DNA of 64,000 nt, taken from Pelobates cultripes (taxonomy: Eukaryota; Chordata; Amphibia; Anura; Pelobatidae). Below are positions 46,291 to 57,232 of the stretch, piece after piece. The notes beneath the pieces are model-generated. The model saw only the letters and a list, made by a program, of their open reading frames with translations, made no database searches and was not told where the DNA came from. Position numbers and translations under genes: made by a program. The stretch's first letter is position 1. Every line of letters begins with the position of its first letter. The stretch lies in assembly GCA_933207985.1 (NCBI GenBank), contig OW240921.1:117031929-117095928 (forward strand), in the 5' to 3' direction.

Positions 46291-47050
46291 TTAAAATATG
46301 GTAACTATTTAGATCGTTGCTCTTTGAGACCGTTTAAATGTGCTGTTTTTCCTGTAATAGCAGTCTCTGTCCTGCAATCATTATTGGAAATATTCCGCTA
46401 CTTGATAACTTGTGATAGCGCATTAGTATGGTGCATTGTGGGAATCGTAAAGTGTTGACTAACACTAAAATGAAAAGACCCGCTGTGTCGGTCTGCATTG
46501 TGACCTCCATTTCTGTCTTACAACAAACTGTCCCACTACAAATCTTTAACATTTCTTTATGGAAACTCCTTTTTTTTAAAACGTTTTATCTGCGGTACAT
46601 AAAGGGGGTTTGGCACCCTTTCTATTCTGTGACTGTCTCTGGATTGTACAATCAGGCTAAACATTTTAAACTAAAACTTGCACTTTAAAACACATCTGAA
46701 ATAAATGCGGAGATTTTCATGTCTCCTAATACCCAGGAGGATATGTTTTGCTCCATTTTATGTCTTCTGACGACTTTGAGTAATGTTTTAGCTGAGCTCA
46801 CATTCACCCCACCCACACACATCTAGTGTCTGTGGCCAATAAAATGAATTGCATGCCCCCTCTAAAGGAGTGGAAGTGGGGAGAGTGTCTGTCTGACATG
46901 ACAGTTTCCTGGTTAAAGTGTAATACTTGGCATATCTAATATTGTAAGTTAATACACACTTTTCTGTCTTTTGCACAATAAAATAACAAAACTTTAAACA
47001 TTAAACATTAAACATCTTTAAACATCTTTAATGTTTTTTTATAATGTAAT
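46291..47050. other. no gene seen; downstream flank of MSANTD2
   Basis: Unique-looking sequence with a short AAACATTAAACATC repeat at about 46992-47035. Confidence 0.4.
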
Positions 47051-47225
47051 GTTTAACCTTCACATTGACATCCATGGTGTAAGGGAACATTCCCCCCCCC
47101 CCTTCACCCTCACATTGGTCTCCATGGTGTAAAGGGACGAGAGACCATCTCCCCCATTACCGTCACAATGACCTCCATGGTGTAAGGGAACAAGGGACCC
47201 TCACATTGACCTCCATGGTGTAAGG

Positions 47226-48388
47226 CTCAATTAATTTTTCACGTGGAACCCTTTGACATAGTGTACCAACATCGTGGAACCCCCCCAAAAAATTTTGCAC
47301 CATAGCGCAAACCTTTTAATTAGCAGAGTGTCTTTTATAACAAATTGTTTTTTCTCTACATACACTCATTTTTACAGATAGCAAACAGATTGTAGTACAT
47401 AGGAGCAGGTGTGCCTTTTTGGGTAAAGTTGGTGTTTGTATGTAATTTTAGCTACTTAATACAGGGGTGTATTTGTATGTAATGTTTGCATTGTGTGCAG
47501 GGGTGTGTTTGGATGTAGTGTTGACTTTTAAACAGAAATGTACATTTGTGAGTAGTATTGCTGTTTGAATTCAGGGTTGTTTTTTTGGGTGTGTTTGCTT
47601 GGATGTATGTACATAAATGTTTACACATACACACACACACACACACACATTCATATACAAACTGACACATACACACCTTGACACATGCACACACTTTGAC
47701 ACACAGATACACACGCTGGCACACACACACCTTGACACACATTCGAACACTGACACACAGATACACATACTGAAACCGATACAAACCCTGGCACATACAC
47801 ACACCTTGACACACATTCAAACACTGACACACAGATACACATACTGAAACAGATACAAACACTGGCACATACACACACCTTGACACACATTCAAACACTG
47901 ACACACAGATACACATACTGAAACAGATACAAACACTGGCACATGCACACACTGATAGACACACAGATACACACGCACATACACACTGACACACATACAC
48001 ACTGACACACATACACACTGGCATAAACACATACATATTAAATTGTACTTGTATGTGCTTACCTTGGTGTCAAGGAGGGTGGCTTGCTTGGAGGTCTAGT
48101 CCTGTCTGTGGCTGATGGGAGTGAGCATGCAGCAGCTCACTCCCAGCCTCTCTTCTGTCCCCATGCAGTGTGCTGCTGCCTCAAGTCTGGTGATCACTCA
48201 CTGCATTCCTCCCGCATGTCTTTCTCTGAGCCTGGAAGGAAGTTATGTCACTTCCTCCTAGTCCGCTGACTGGGCCCCTGTTTATCGATAATAGCCATCG
48301 GGTGGCCCTAAGTTCATAGGCCATCCGATGGTCAGATCGTGGCAGAACCCCGATTTTGTTCTCGTGGAACACAAATTGGGAAACGCTG
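47226..48388. mobile_element. hAT-like element, 1163 bp, inserted into the minisatellite
   Basis: The right end reads as the complement of CAGCGTTTCCCAATTTGTG, a typical hAT terminus. The left end begins at CTCAATTAATTTTTCACGTGG, which lacks the first bases expected of the inverted repeat. The 8-bp word GTGTAAGG lies on both sides (47218-47225 and 48389-48396), consistent with a hAT target duplication, although it is also part of the minisatellite unit. No transposase is present; a CA-rich array fills the middle. Confidence 0.7.
47615..48030. repeat. CA-rich ~68-bp and shorter tandem repeats inside the hAT element
   Basis: A CACACACC TTGACACACATTC then CACTGACACACAGATACAC pattern recurs three times at about 72-74-bp spacing (47740-47960), preceded by a pure (CA)n and followed by short CACTGACACACATA units. 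Confidence 0.85.
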
Positions 48389-49140
48389 GTGTAAGGGAAT
48401 GACGAAGGACCCTCACATTGACCTCCATGGTGTAATGGAACGAGAGACCCTCGCATTGACTTCCATGGTGTAAGGGAAAAATGGACCGTCACATTGACTT
48501 CCGTGATGTAAGGGAAAAATGGACCGTCACATTGACTTCCGTGGTGTAAGGGAAAAATGGACCGTCACATTGACTTCCGTGGTGTAAGGGAAAAATGGAC
48601 CGTCACATTGACTTCCGTGGTGTAAGGGAAAAATGGACCGTCACATTGACTTCCGTGGTGTAAGGGAACCAAGGACCCTCACATTGACCCTCATGGTGTA
48701 ATGGAACGAGAGATCCTCACAATGACTTCCATGGTGTAAGGGAAAAATGGACCCTCATATTGACCTCCATGGTGTAATGGAACATGAGACCCTCACATTG
48801 ACCTCCATGGAGTAAGGGAACGAAGGACCCTCATCTTGGCCTCCATGGTGTAAGGGAACAAGTGACCATTCCCCATCTCCCCCCCAATGACCCTCAGATG
48901 ATGTAAAGTAATGAGACCATTCCCACCTTCAAGGCTGTCACATTGGTTTCCATGGTGTAAGGGAACAAGGGTAGCAAGAACTCCCACAGCACACCAATTT
49001 ATGCCAAAGAAAAACATGTTTATTCAATATCGTACACAATACGAAGTGCAGAGCTAGCAAGTATATACACCTACATAATAAAGTGCATTAAGGTTAGGGT
49101 AAGGGAACAAGGGACCTTCTCCCTCCCCATGGCATACACA

Positions 49141-49614
49141 TTGTCCTCCATGGTGTTTATCGTTGTTACGGCAGAGTTTAGCATTTTCTAATTGCTGTTT
49201 TTGTTTTATGCCAAGCCTTTTTTATCCATGTACATTGAATAGGATGGGGGGGGGGTGGTTTAAACAACATAGGAGATTGAGAATTGTGTGAATTTACTGG
49301 TTTCCCACTAGAGGTCAGTCATGTTCCACATACTTGTATTCTGAGTTGTCTGTGATCAGAAAGAGTCTCCAGCTCCAATATTTTGGTTTGCTTTAAGTTA
49401 TTGGAGGTCACTAGGACTTGATTGCGGGCGATTTTGCTTAAGTATGTTAAATCGTTCACTTTTTATAATTTCATAACCTCCCACACAGGGGATCTAATTT
49501 TTATTTCCTTTCTTTATTTTTCTTTTGGTTCCAATAATGTGTGATTGTGTCAAAAGATAGGATTTTTTTTCCAGTTTGGTTGATTTTTCAACAATTCTCA
49601 GATTACTGTATAAG
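49141..49614. other. no gene seen
   Basis: Unique-looking sequence with a G10 run near 49245. Confidence 0.4.
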
Positions 49615-49800
49615 TATTGACCACTTCCACTGGAAGGCTATTCCATGTATCTACTACCCTTTCTATATCACTGTTAACCTTTACTGCTGCCACTGGAAGG
49701 CTATTCCAGGTATCTACTACCCTTTCTATATTATTGTTAACCTGTAATGCTTCCACTGGAAGGCTATTACAGGTATCTACTACCCTTTCTCTCAAGCTTG
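49615..49800 (-). repeat. three tandem copies of a CR1-like LINE C-terminal fragment
   Basis: A ~62-bp unit containing CCACTGGAAGGCTATTCCA and ATCTACTACCCTTTCT is repeated three times. On the minus strand each unit reads E-R-V-V-D-T-W-N-S-L-P-V, the same peptide found once in the CR1-like LINE at about 33259-33300. It is a minisatellite grown from LINE coding sequence. Confidence 0.8.
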
Positions 49801-50154
49801 GTGCCAAATAGATATTTATTTATTAAAATCTCTGTACACAAAGTATTTTGTATGTGATGGTTTATGTTGAATTGCAGACAGCTCCATGCGCTCCTTGATA
49901 CAGGCATACCCCGCTTTAAATACACTCACTTTAAGTACACTCGCGAGTACAGACATACCCGTGAGTACAGACATTCCCGCGCTTCTTATGTCGGCAAGTG
50001 AACAGGAAATGGAAGGTTCTATTCTCGCCCGGAGCAGTTCTGTGTCTTTGGGGCAAGAACTTTTCACACCTTCTGACATGGCACAGGTTAATCATCTCAA
50101 AGTTATAAGGCCTACGCCTAGCTGAACGTGTGTGTGTATGTATATGTGTATATA

Positions 50155-50186
<32 letters not shown>

Positions 50187-50290
50187 ATATTAGTATTTTT
50201 TTTTTCTGTCCATATTCTGCAATCGGCTGTCATCCAGTGAAAGGGTTTACCCTGCCATTTTCTATAACTATGACTTCGCATCTTAGCTGC

Positions 50291-51263
50291 TGTGGCAAAC
50301 CCTGCCACTTGGACTAACTATTCTGTGCGAATGAACAGTTGAATTATTACAAGTGAATGGATGCTAAAGCAATGACTAAATGCACGAACAGACTATAATG
50401 TTGTTCTTGCTGCTCTGTATGCGAATGCCCCGAAACTACCGAACGGGAGACCACCCCGGGGTGGTCGTGTGTTTCCCATTAACTGAAAGATACAAAGTTG
50501 CGAAGGGAATTAAGTGCCTGTGTGTGTGGCTGCCATTTCGCCTACCGAACACGTGGCGGCGGCCATCTTACGCACGAACAGCGGTACTTGGTCGTCGAAC
50601 GCCTGGAACTCAAACTGGGCATTCGACTAACCAAGTACCACTAAGACCTCCAGCATGCTCAGAAAGCACGAACCAAACACGAACACCCCGGCGTTCGGTA
50701 GGTGGAATCCCACGAACGAGGGGATTCATACGAACGGTAACAGATGCCTGGATGCCTAGCCGTTCGGGACTTTGTGTTCACTAGAAAAGACCGACCGCAG
50801 GGCCAGAATTCATGGAACTGTTTTCGGCTACTGAGCCCCTGCAGTCAGTCAAATCTTTCAATGCCTGTAACTCCCGAACCCCTGGTCCGATCTAGGTGAA
50901 TTTTGAGTATGTTGATCACCCAGATCAGACCTACCAGGGGACCCCTTATTTAACCCTGTACCCCCTGTATTTAGGGGACATCCATAAAGTGGGGGAAACT
51001 CTGTCCCCATTAATCTGTTTAACTGTTAATCTAAGGGGAGGTGACATGATATGATTGGTTACTGTACTAATTGTGAAAGTTACCTCCCTTGCATGGGAGA
51101 AATGCATAAAAGCAGACCTGTGAATACAGCTGACAGTTGACTCCCAGACTATATGTCGTCTAGTCCTTGGGGAGGTGGATTATGCTGTGTTCCTGTGATT
51201 TTGTATGCTGAATCTTTGTTCCCAGCGGAGAGCCCTTGGATTAACCCCTGCTACTCCGCTACA
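50291..51263 (+). mobile_element. solo LTR, 973 bp, with 5-bp target duplication
   Basis: Starts TGTGGCAAACC and ends CCGCTACA, the TG...CA pattern of LTRs. It is flanked by an exact GCTGC duplication (50286-50290 and 51264-51268). It has a CCAAT box in reverse (ATGATTGGTT, 51051-51060) and a CATAAAAG TATA-like box about 45 bp later. It shares these features and body similarity with the LTR at 58019-58999. The family (Ty3/gypsy or endogenous retrovirus) cannot be settled without internal sequence. Confidence 0.88.
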
Positions 51264-51584
51264 GCTGCTTTAGCCACAATTCTGAGGATTCACAGTTAAA
51301 TCATAAATGCTTAAAGTGATGAAGAGGTGTTTCTAAACAAAGTGTGGAACTAAGCTGCTAATAAATACAAATTGGCATTGTATTGACAGAAAATGGCCTA
51401 GTGGGCAGGTTTATTTTACTTTTCCTCCCAGTTTAAGGTTGTCAGATGAGTAAAACATTAAAGATAAATGGTACAATCTGGAATGAGATTTTATTTTTTT
51501 ATTTTTTTTACTGTTTGTTTTAACCGAATAAAAGCCCACTGGAAATCACTAAATAAATCATTGGATATAAAAATCACTGGAAAT

Positions 51585-51690
51585 CTGCAGTTGCAGTATC
51601 AGTTATGTGTGTTCCACCTATTGTATGTATTCGCAGTATCAGTTATGTGTGTTCCACCTATTGTACGTAGTCGCAGTATCCGTTATGCCT
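51585..51690. repeat. short tandem repeat within the TIR element
   Basis: GCAGTATCAGTTATGTGTGT followed by TCCACCTATTGTA(T/C)GTA is repeated about two and a half times at ~42-bp spacing. Confidence 0.75.
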
Positions 51691-51817
51691 GTTAATTACT
51701 ATTGCAATGCAGTACGTGCATTGGGAAGTGAAAAAAGGTATTGCTTCACTTTAAGTACATTTTCGTTTTACATACGTGCTCTGGTCCCATTGTGTACTTA
51801 AAAGTGGGTTATGCCTG

Positions 51818-52254
51818 TACACGCGTTTATTGATCACCACACACTCCCTGACAGCCACGGGCTCCACGATAGCTATACCCCACACTGCCTTACAGCCACG
51901 CTATGAACTCTGCCATAGCCACGCTGTATACATTTTGCACTAATCATGGTCTTTTGCCCCAGGCCAATACCTTGACACAAAAGGAAAAATGAAGGAAGTG
52001 GAACATGAAGTTATGTCAGTACAATAAAACTTCCACTTAGGGGTTGCTTAATGGTAAGGTTTTATTTCCAAAAGTAGACCAAATATCCAGATCATTAATT
52101 AAGTAACCAAAGCACTGCTTATGGGCGTCCGCAGGAATTTTACCAGGTGGGGACATAATTGTAATGACATCAATGATTGGCCCTTTTTGACAGTTTCATG
52201 AAGGGGAGGGGCATAGTCATTATCACATAAAGCAAGGGTGAATAGTGTTTTTAC
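51818..52254. other. no gene seen
   Basis: Contains GACAGCCACG-type repeated words at 51850-51930; otherwise unassigned. Confidence 0.35.
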
Positions 52255-52392
52255 AACTATGGTGTCAGGAATACATGTATGTATTCCTGACACTATAGTG
52301 TTCCTTTAATCAAATTAAAGGAACATTCTGGTCACCATAACAACTTCATCTAAATGAAAATGCTATACCAGGATGCCGCTTGGCGCTCTTTC
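52255..52392. mobile_element. MITE ends joined head to tail
   Basis: A GTCAGGAATACATGTATG hairpin followed by CACTATAGTGTTCCTTTAA (end of one element) abuts TTAAAGGAACATTCTGGTCACC (start of another). The second is split by the 137-bp hAT element. Confidence 0.6.
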
Positions 52393-52400
52393 CTTTAAGG

Positions 52401-52537
52401 CAGGGCTGTCCAACCTGCGCCCCCCCAGATGTTGCTGAACTACAACTCCCATGATTCTTTCAATGAAACAGATAGCCAGGGAATCATGGGAGTTGTAGTT
52501 CAGCAACATCTGGGGGGCCGCAGGTTGGACAGCCCTG
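52401..52537. mobile_element. 137-bp palindromic hAT MITE with 8-bp target duplication
   Basis: Long inverted repeats start CAGGGCTGTCCAACCTGCG and include AACTACAACTCCCATGATTC, leaving a ~25-bp loop. Exact CTTTAAGG duplications flank it (52393-52400 and 52538-52545). It sits inside an older MITE. Confidence 0.92.
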
Positions 52538-52929
52538 CTTTAAGGGGTTAAACCTCTCTCAAATGGTTTAACCCCAAAGACTTCCTCCAGCTCCAGATCT
52601 CCAAGTCGCCAATGGTATTCGGCTTCTGAAATGGAGTGTCAGGAAGTGCAGATTGACTAGAGTGGTCAATTGACGCTCTAAGCCAATCACTAGTTCCCGG
52701 TTCATAAAAATGTTTTACAGGAGCTACTGATTGGCTTAGAGTTCCAGGTGACCACTCTAGCCAATCAGCTACACCACTACCCAACGGCACTCTGTGCTTC
52801 CCGACACTCAGTAAATAAGACACATTAACACTGAGATTTTTTTTTTACCTGGGAAGATGAGAAGGTCCAAAGGTTCCCTGCCAGGCCCAGGTTCCAAAGC
52901 CTTTTGATGTGGTGTCCAGAATAAAGTGG

Positions 52930-53605
52930 AGGGATCACTTCACTTGTCCTTCTTGCTCCAATCTCCTTTTCTTCTTCTTCATTTGACACAGTCTTCTTAT
53001 TCTTCTGACATTGTCTTCTCTCCTCCTTGGCTTCTTCTGCTCCTCTACCTTTCTGCTTCTTTTGCGCCCTTCTGCTCCTTTCTCTTTCTGATCTCTTTCT
53101 GCTCCTTGCAGACCCATTGTGCTCCTTCTGCCCCTTCCAGCTCCTTGCTGCCCCTTCCTGTTAATTTCTGTTCCTACTCCTTCTCCTATTTTACCTTTCT
53201 GCTTCTTGCTACCCTTTCTGCTCCCTGCTGTTCCTTTCTGCTCCTTCTCCTACTTTACCTTTGCGCTCCTTCTTCCTCTTCCAGCTCCTTCCTGCCCCTT
53301 TTTACTCCATGCTGCCCTTTCCAGCTCCTTGCTGGCCCTTTACCTTTGTGCTCCTTATGATTCTTTTTGCCCCTTTACCTTTGTGCTCCTTTTGTCCCTC
53401 CTGCTCCTTGTAGCCCCTTCCTGCTTCTTGGAGACCCTTTTGGCTCCTTTCTGCCCCTTACTGTTCTTTGCTGCCCCTTCCTGCTCCTTCTCCTGCTTTA
53501 CCTTTGTGCTCCTTCTGATTCGTTCTGCTCCTCTATCTTTGTGCTCCTTGCAGACCATTACTTCTCCTTGCAGACCATTCTCCTTGCTGACATGGGCGTA
53601 GGTTA
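52930..53605. repeat. pyrimidine-rich CTCCTT-type degenerate minisatellite
   Basis: Irregular 20-27-bp units such as TTTCTGCTCCTTGC and CTTTACCTTTGTGCTCCTT. The strand asymmetry (almost pure C/T) leaves long open frames with Leu/Pro/Ser composition that are not genes. Confidence 0.85.
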
Positions 53606-53789
53606 TAGAGAACCCCCCCCCCCCAGGTCCGCTGGCTGCGGGTGCCCTCAGGCTGCGTGCGGCTCCATCAGGGAACCGCACGCACTGCAGTCTAGGAAGG
53701 GGAGCACCTCCCCCTCCGCGCAGGAGCACCGGGTGTCACGTGACTACCCGGCGCTCAGTCCTCCTGCTATGTCAAGTAAAAGGGGGGAC

Positions 53790-54559
53790 AACAGTTTGTA
53801 GGGGGGAGAAAAGAAAAAAAACAGCTGCCTGCTTTTTTTTTAGTGTTAATAGAAGGGTTAAAGAAGGGGGGAGAGGGGGAGGTAGAAAAATGAATATAAG
53901 CGGTTACGGGGGCTTCTAATATGGATGGGAGGAAGGGGGAGGTAGAAAAATAATTAGAAGGGGTTAGGGTAGCTACTAATATGGATGGGGGAGAGGGGTA
54001 GGTAGAAAAATAATTGGAAGGGTTTAGGGAGGCTACTAATATGGATGGGGAGAGGGGTAGGTAGAAAAATAATTGGAAGGGGTTGGGGGGAGGTAGAAAA
54101 ATAATTGGAAGGGGTTAGGGTGGCTACTAATATGGATGGGAGGAGGGGGAGGTAGAAAAATAATTGGAAGGGGTTAGGGGGGCTACTAATATGGATGGGA
54201 GGAGGGGGAGGTAGAAAAATAATTGGAAGGGGTTAGGGGGGCTACTAATAAGGATAGGGGGAGAGGGGTAGGTAGAAAAAATTGGAAGGGTTTAGGAGGG
54301 CTACTAATATGGATGGGAGGAGGGGGAAGGTAGAACAATAATTGTAAGAGGTTAGGGGAGTACTAATATGAATGGAAGGGGTAGGGTGGGTTCTAATATG
54401 CATGGAACGGGTTAGGGGGGTTTATTATGCATGGAAGGGGTAGGTGGGGTTCTTATGTGCATGGAAGGGGTAGGGCTGGTTCTAATATTCATGGGTGGGG
54501 TTCTAATATAAATGGAAGGGGTAGAGACGGGTAGTAAAATGTATGGAATGCACTTCTGA
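53790..54559. repeat. ~60-bp minisatellite up to the second assembly gap
   Basis: Units contain GGTAGAAAAATAATTGGAAG and GGCTACTAATATGGATGGG. Uniform copies lie at about 53.93-54.33 kb, decaying to shorter GGAAGGGGTAGGG units before the gap. The array may continue into the gap. Confidence 0.9.
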
Positions 54560-54659
54560 NNNNNNNNNNNNNNNNNNNNNNNNNNNNNNNNNNNNNNNNN
54601 NNNNNNNNNNNNNNNNNNNNNNNNNNNNNNNNNNNNNNNNNNNNNNNNNNNNNNNNNNN
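54560..54659. other. assembly gap, 100 N
   Basis: Exactly 100 Ns at the end of a tandem array, where assemblies commonly break. Confidence 0.95.
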
Positions 54660-55004
54660 AAAGTACAAAATGTTTGTGTCATATGTTGTGCTAAAAATTA
54701 AGATAGGAATGTGTGTATTTTTTTTATTTTTTTAAATAGTTTTTAGAATAATGATACAGAATAATGTTGCAGAGTGAATGCATGCAGTAAAGTGCATATG
54801 GAAGGGTTGCACATAGTGTTTCCAGTGGAGCAGTGAATATAACCGGTGCAGACATGGGAATTGGGTTCATCCTGAACTGATATCGGGGGCTGCGGAAGTA
54901 TTCCCTCCCATTGTGACCTCTGTTTGGCCACAGAAATCGTACACCACCATCACTACTTCAAGTGTTTCTCGAAGTCTCATCCTCTGTCTTTTCTGCATGG
55001 TGCC

Positions 55005-55335
55005 AATTCACTGCACTCTACCATACTCCTTTCTTTTACCGCTCCACTCTGCTCTACCACGCTCCTTTCTTTTATCACTCTGCTCTACCACACTTCTTTC
55101 TTGTATCACTCTACTCCGCTCTACCACACTCCTTTCTTTTACGGCTCTGCTCTACCACACTCCTTTCTTTTACCACTCTGCTGTACCACACTCCTTTTTT
55201 TTACCGCTCTGCTCTACCACACTCCTTTCTTTTACCACTCTGCTCTACCACACTCCTTTCACTCCACTCCTCTCTACCACACTCCTTTCACTCCACTCCG
55301 CTCTATCACACTCCTTTCTTTTACCACTCTGCTCC
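55005..55335. repeat. ~30-bp pyrimidine-rich minisatellite
   Basis: About ten units around CTCTACCACACTCCTTTC plus TTTTACCACTCTG. All three plus-strand frames are open through it. Confidence 0.9.
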
Positions 55336-55344
55336 TGGGTATGC

Positions 55345-56115
55345 GGTATACACTGACGACATAATGTGGCATAGTGTGGCATGTAGGGATCGTTGTGGGG
55401 ACACCCTGGATTTTTATATGAGGACAGCGTTGGCGGTCCTCCATTGCATTCATTTGGATTGTCATGACTTTCTGTTGGGTCTGCAATTGTTGCACCGAGT
55501 CGCTTAGTGTTTAGAGGTAAGTTTTCACACCAAGGATTTTCTTCTCTGAGGTTCTCATGCGTACTGTTATTGCCTGTATGTCAGCCCTGATGAGGGCTGT
55601 GTCCGCAGCTAACTGTTTATATCTGACAGCAGGACCTTCAGGTTATTCTTGGTGATTGAAGCCGAACTGTGAGTAGCTCCATAGAGGTCTACAGCTATTG
55701 TTGTTAGAGTGTGGGATGTGGTCCGTATTCCCTGAGGGTAATTTGGGGCTGGTCGGCCTTTGTAACATGGTCCCCATTTTCCTTCCCTTTCCTGTGTTGG
55801 AATTCTGTGATCGGCTACCCAAGGCCAGCATGTAGGAGTGGAATCGGCTCCCCTTCTGGATACCACACAGGAGACCTTCCAGGCTTGCTAATTTCTGCGT
55901 GATACAGGCCCCAGACCTCCTCCTACGCTTGGGTTGGTTCGAGGCAAGAAAGAAAGGCACCTATCGATGCAGTGGAGTCGACAGAGCTCCGAATGGGCCT
56001 TGAATATGAGGATTTGTAGTGATTTTTGAGTAAATTTGTGAGAGCTGTGAAAAATGGCGGCTGCTCAGGTCGGTTAGCAAGCTCCTCCCCAAAGTGAATT
56101 TCGATTTTAAGACCA
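55345..56115 (-). mobile_element. L1-like LINE 5' region and ORF1 remnant
   Basis: On the minus strand a decayed frame passes through a coiled-coil-like part (L-K-V-L-L-S-D-I-N-S, then A-D-I-Q-A-I-T-V-R-M) to Q-M-N-A-M-E-D-R-Q-R and I-K-I-Q-G-V-P. That matches the coiled coil to RRM junction of L1/Tx1-type ORF1 proteins, which are RNA-binding chaperones. Several stops and frameshifts make it dead. It stops where the 30-bp array begins at about 55340, so the rest of ORF1 and ORF2 are lost. Confidence 0.65.
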
Positions 56116-56222
56116 AAACAGTCAAACTTCAAACATAATAGACTCGAGGAATTTTTCTACATTGAATATTTTGTCCTCAATTGTTACATTTCTGGCATTT
56201 CTCACTTTAGTGAATAACTGCC
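56093..56222. repeat. dispersed amphibian repeat copy with TTTAGTGAATAA end
   Basis: AGTGAATTTCGATTTTAAG followed by CCAAAACAGTCAAACTTCAAA parallels 35985-36030. It ends in ACTTTAGTGAATAACTGCC, the mark of this family. Confidence 0.55.
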
Positions 56223-57040
56223 AATTTGGTATTAGCCCTTTACGCTATATAGCGGCCCACTGATAATACTGAGAAAGGCTTACATATAATGCTTTGAGTG
56301 CCGGAGGGATGTAAAAAGCGGTCACACTAAGGGTTAATGTTGGTTCACAGGAAGAGCAGTGTGCGCTGTTTAATGTATTAATCCTGTATGTTCTGAACCC
56401 GGGAGCTGATTAGTTATTTAATGTGGAATATTATGTATAAATTAGTGAGGCAGGCAGAAGCGTCTTTTTTCAAGGAGACGTCCTTAAAATCTTCCTCAGA
56501 GGCAGCGCCAGCGCAGAGGTCCTCGGTTTTCCTTCCAGGCCTCTGGCTGCCATCATGCTTGACTGCACCCCAAACCTAATGAGCCGGTAGCCAGGCTGGG
56601 GAGGGGGCGAGGGGCACAGAAATTGTCACAGGATTGCGATTTAAATAGCTAGAAATCTGTGTTTTACCGGAGCTCTATCTCTCTCTGTTAGGAGTTACTC
56701 AGACCTACATCATCCTAATAACCTGTTCAAAGTGTCAGTGGGACGCCGAATTATACCGACACTAAAGATTTATTCAACAAACACTGAATTTGAAATGGCT
56801 AACTTAGCCAAGCTGTGAGTGTCACTGAGTGAGGAGAATTGGGAGGGGGTCAGGCTGGTCTACTAATTTTTCAATTAGTTTTCATAGAGGTCACTATTTA
56901 GCGAATAGTCCCCTTTGTTATGAATGTTGTGTTTATTTTAACTATAATGGTATGGAAGCATCTTATTTGTGAATAATGCAAAATTTGCATGGAGACTCTT
57001 CATTTTACTCTACAGTGTAGAGCACTGGCTTAAATAAAAA
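56223..57040. other. no gene seen
   Basis: Unique-looking sequence. The stretch at 56.33-56.62 kb appears non-repetitive; no exon was supported. Confidence 0.4.
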
Positions 57041-57232
57041 TGTAAACCTTTTCAGACCAATCATAATGGCATTTAGACCAATCTGGTGTGACATTCAAAC
57101 CAATCAGAATGACTTGCAGACCAATCTGGGGTGACATTCAGACCAATCTTGTGTGACGTTCAGACCGATCGGGGGTGACGTTCAGACCAATCAGCGATGA
57201 CGTTTAGACAGATCGTAGGTGACTTTGGGTGA
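57041..57232. repeat. 21-22-bp array of CCAAT and TGACG motifs
   Basis: Eight units of the form TTCAGACCAATCTGGGGTGAC. CCAAT is intact in six units; TGACG (a CRE half-site) appears in the right-hand units. Spacing is close to two DNA helical turns, so the sites would face the same side of the helix. Confidence 0.85.

Larger units (their letters stand above)
47051..49140. repeat. ~37-bp minisatellite interrupted by a hAT element
   Basis: Units around CTCACATTGACCTCCATGG plus TGTAAGGGAACGAGGGACC occupy 47051-47225 and resume at 48389-49140. A very uniform block with GTCACATTGACTTCCGTGG lies at 48485-48660. Confidence 0.9.
49901..51817. mobile_element. TIR element (possibly Tc1/mariner-type) interrupted by a solo LTR
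   Basis: Left end CAGGCATACCCCGCTTTAAA and right end the complement of CAGGCATAACCCACTTTTAA form inverted repeats, each flanked by TA. Left and right internal sequences also share AAGTACA words. A TA flank suggests mariner, but no transposase is visible. Without the LTR and its duplication the element is about 940 bp. Confidence 0.65.

Noticed and set aside
47452..48036. Cys/Val-rich 194-codon minus-strand frame
   Set aside because: Translation of the CA-rich array inside the hAT element.
52926..53801. Leu/Pro/Ser-rich frames on the plus strand and Lys/Glu-rich frames on the minus strand
   Set aside because: They mirror the pyrimidine/purine asymmetry of a degenerate tandem repeat.
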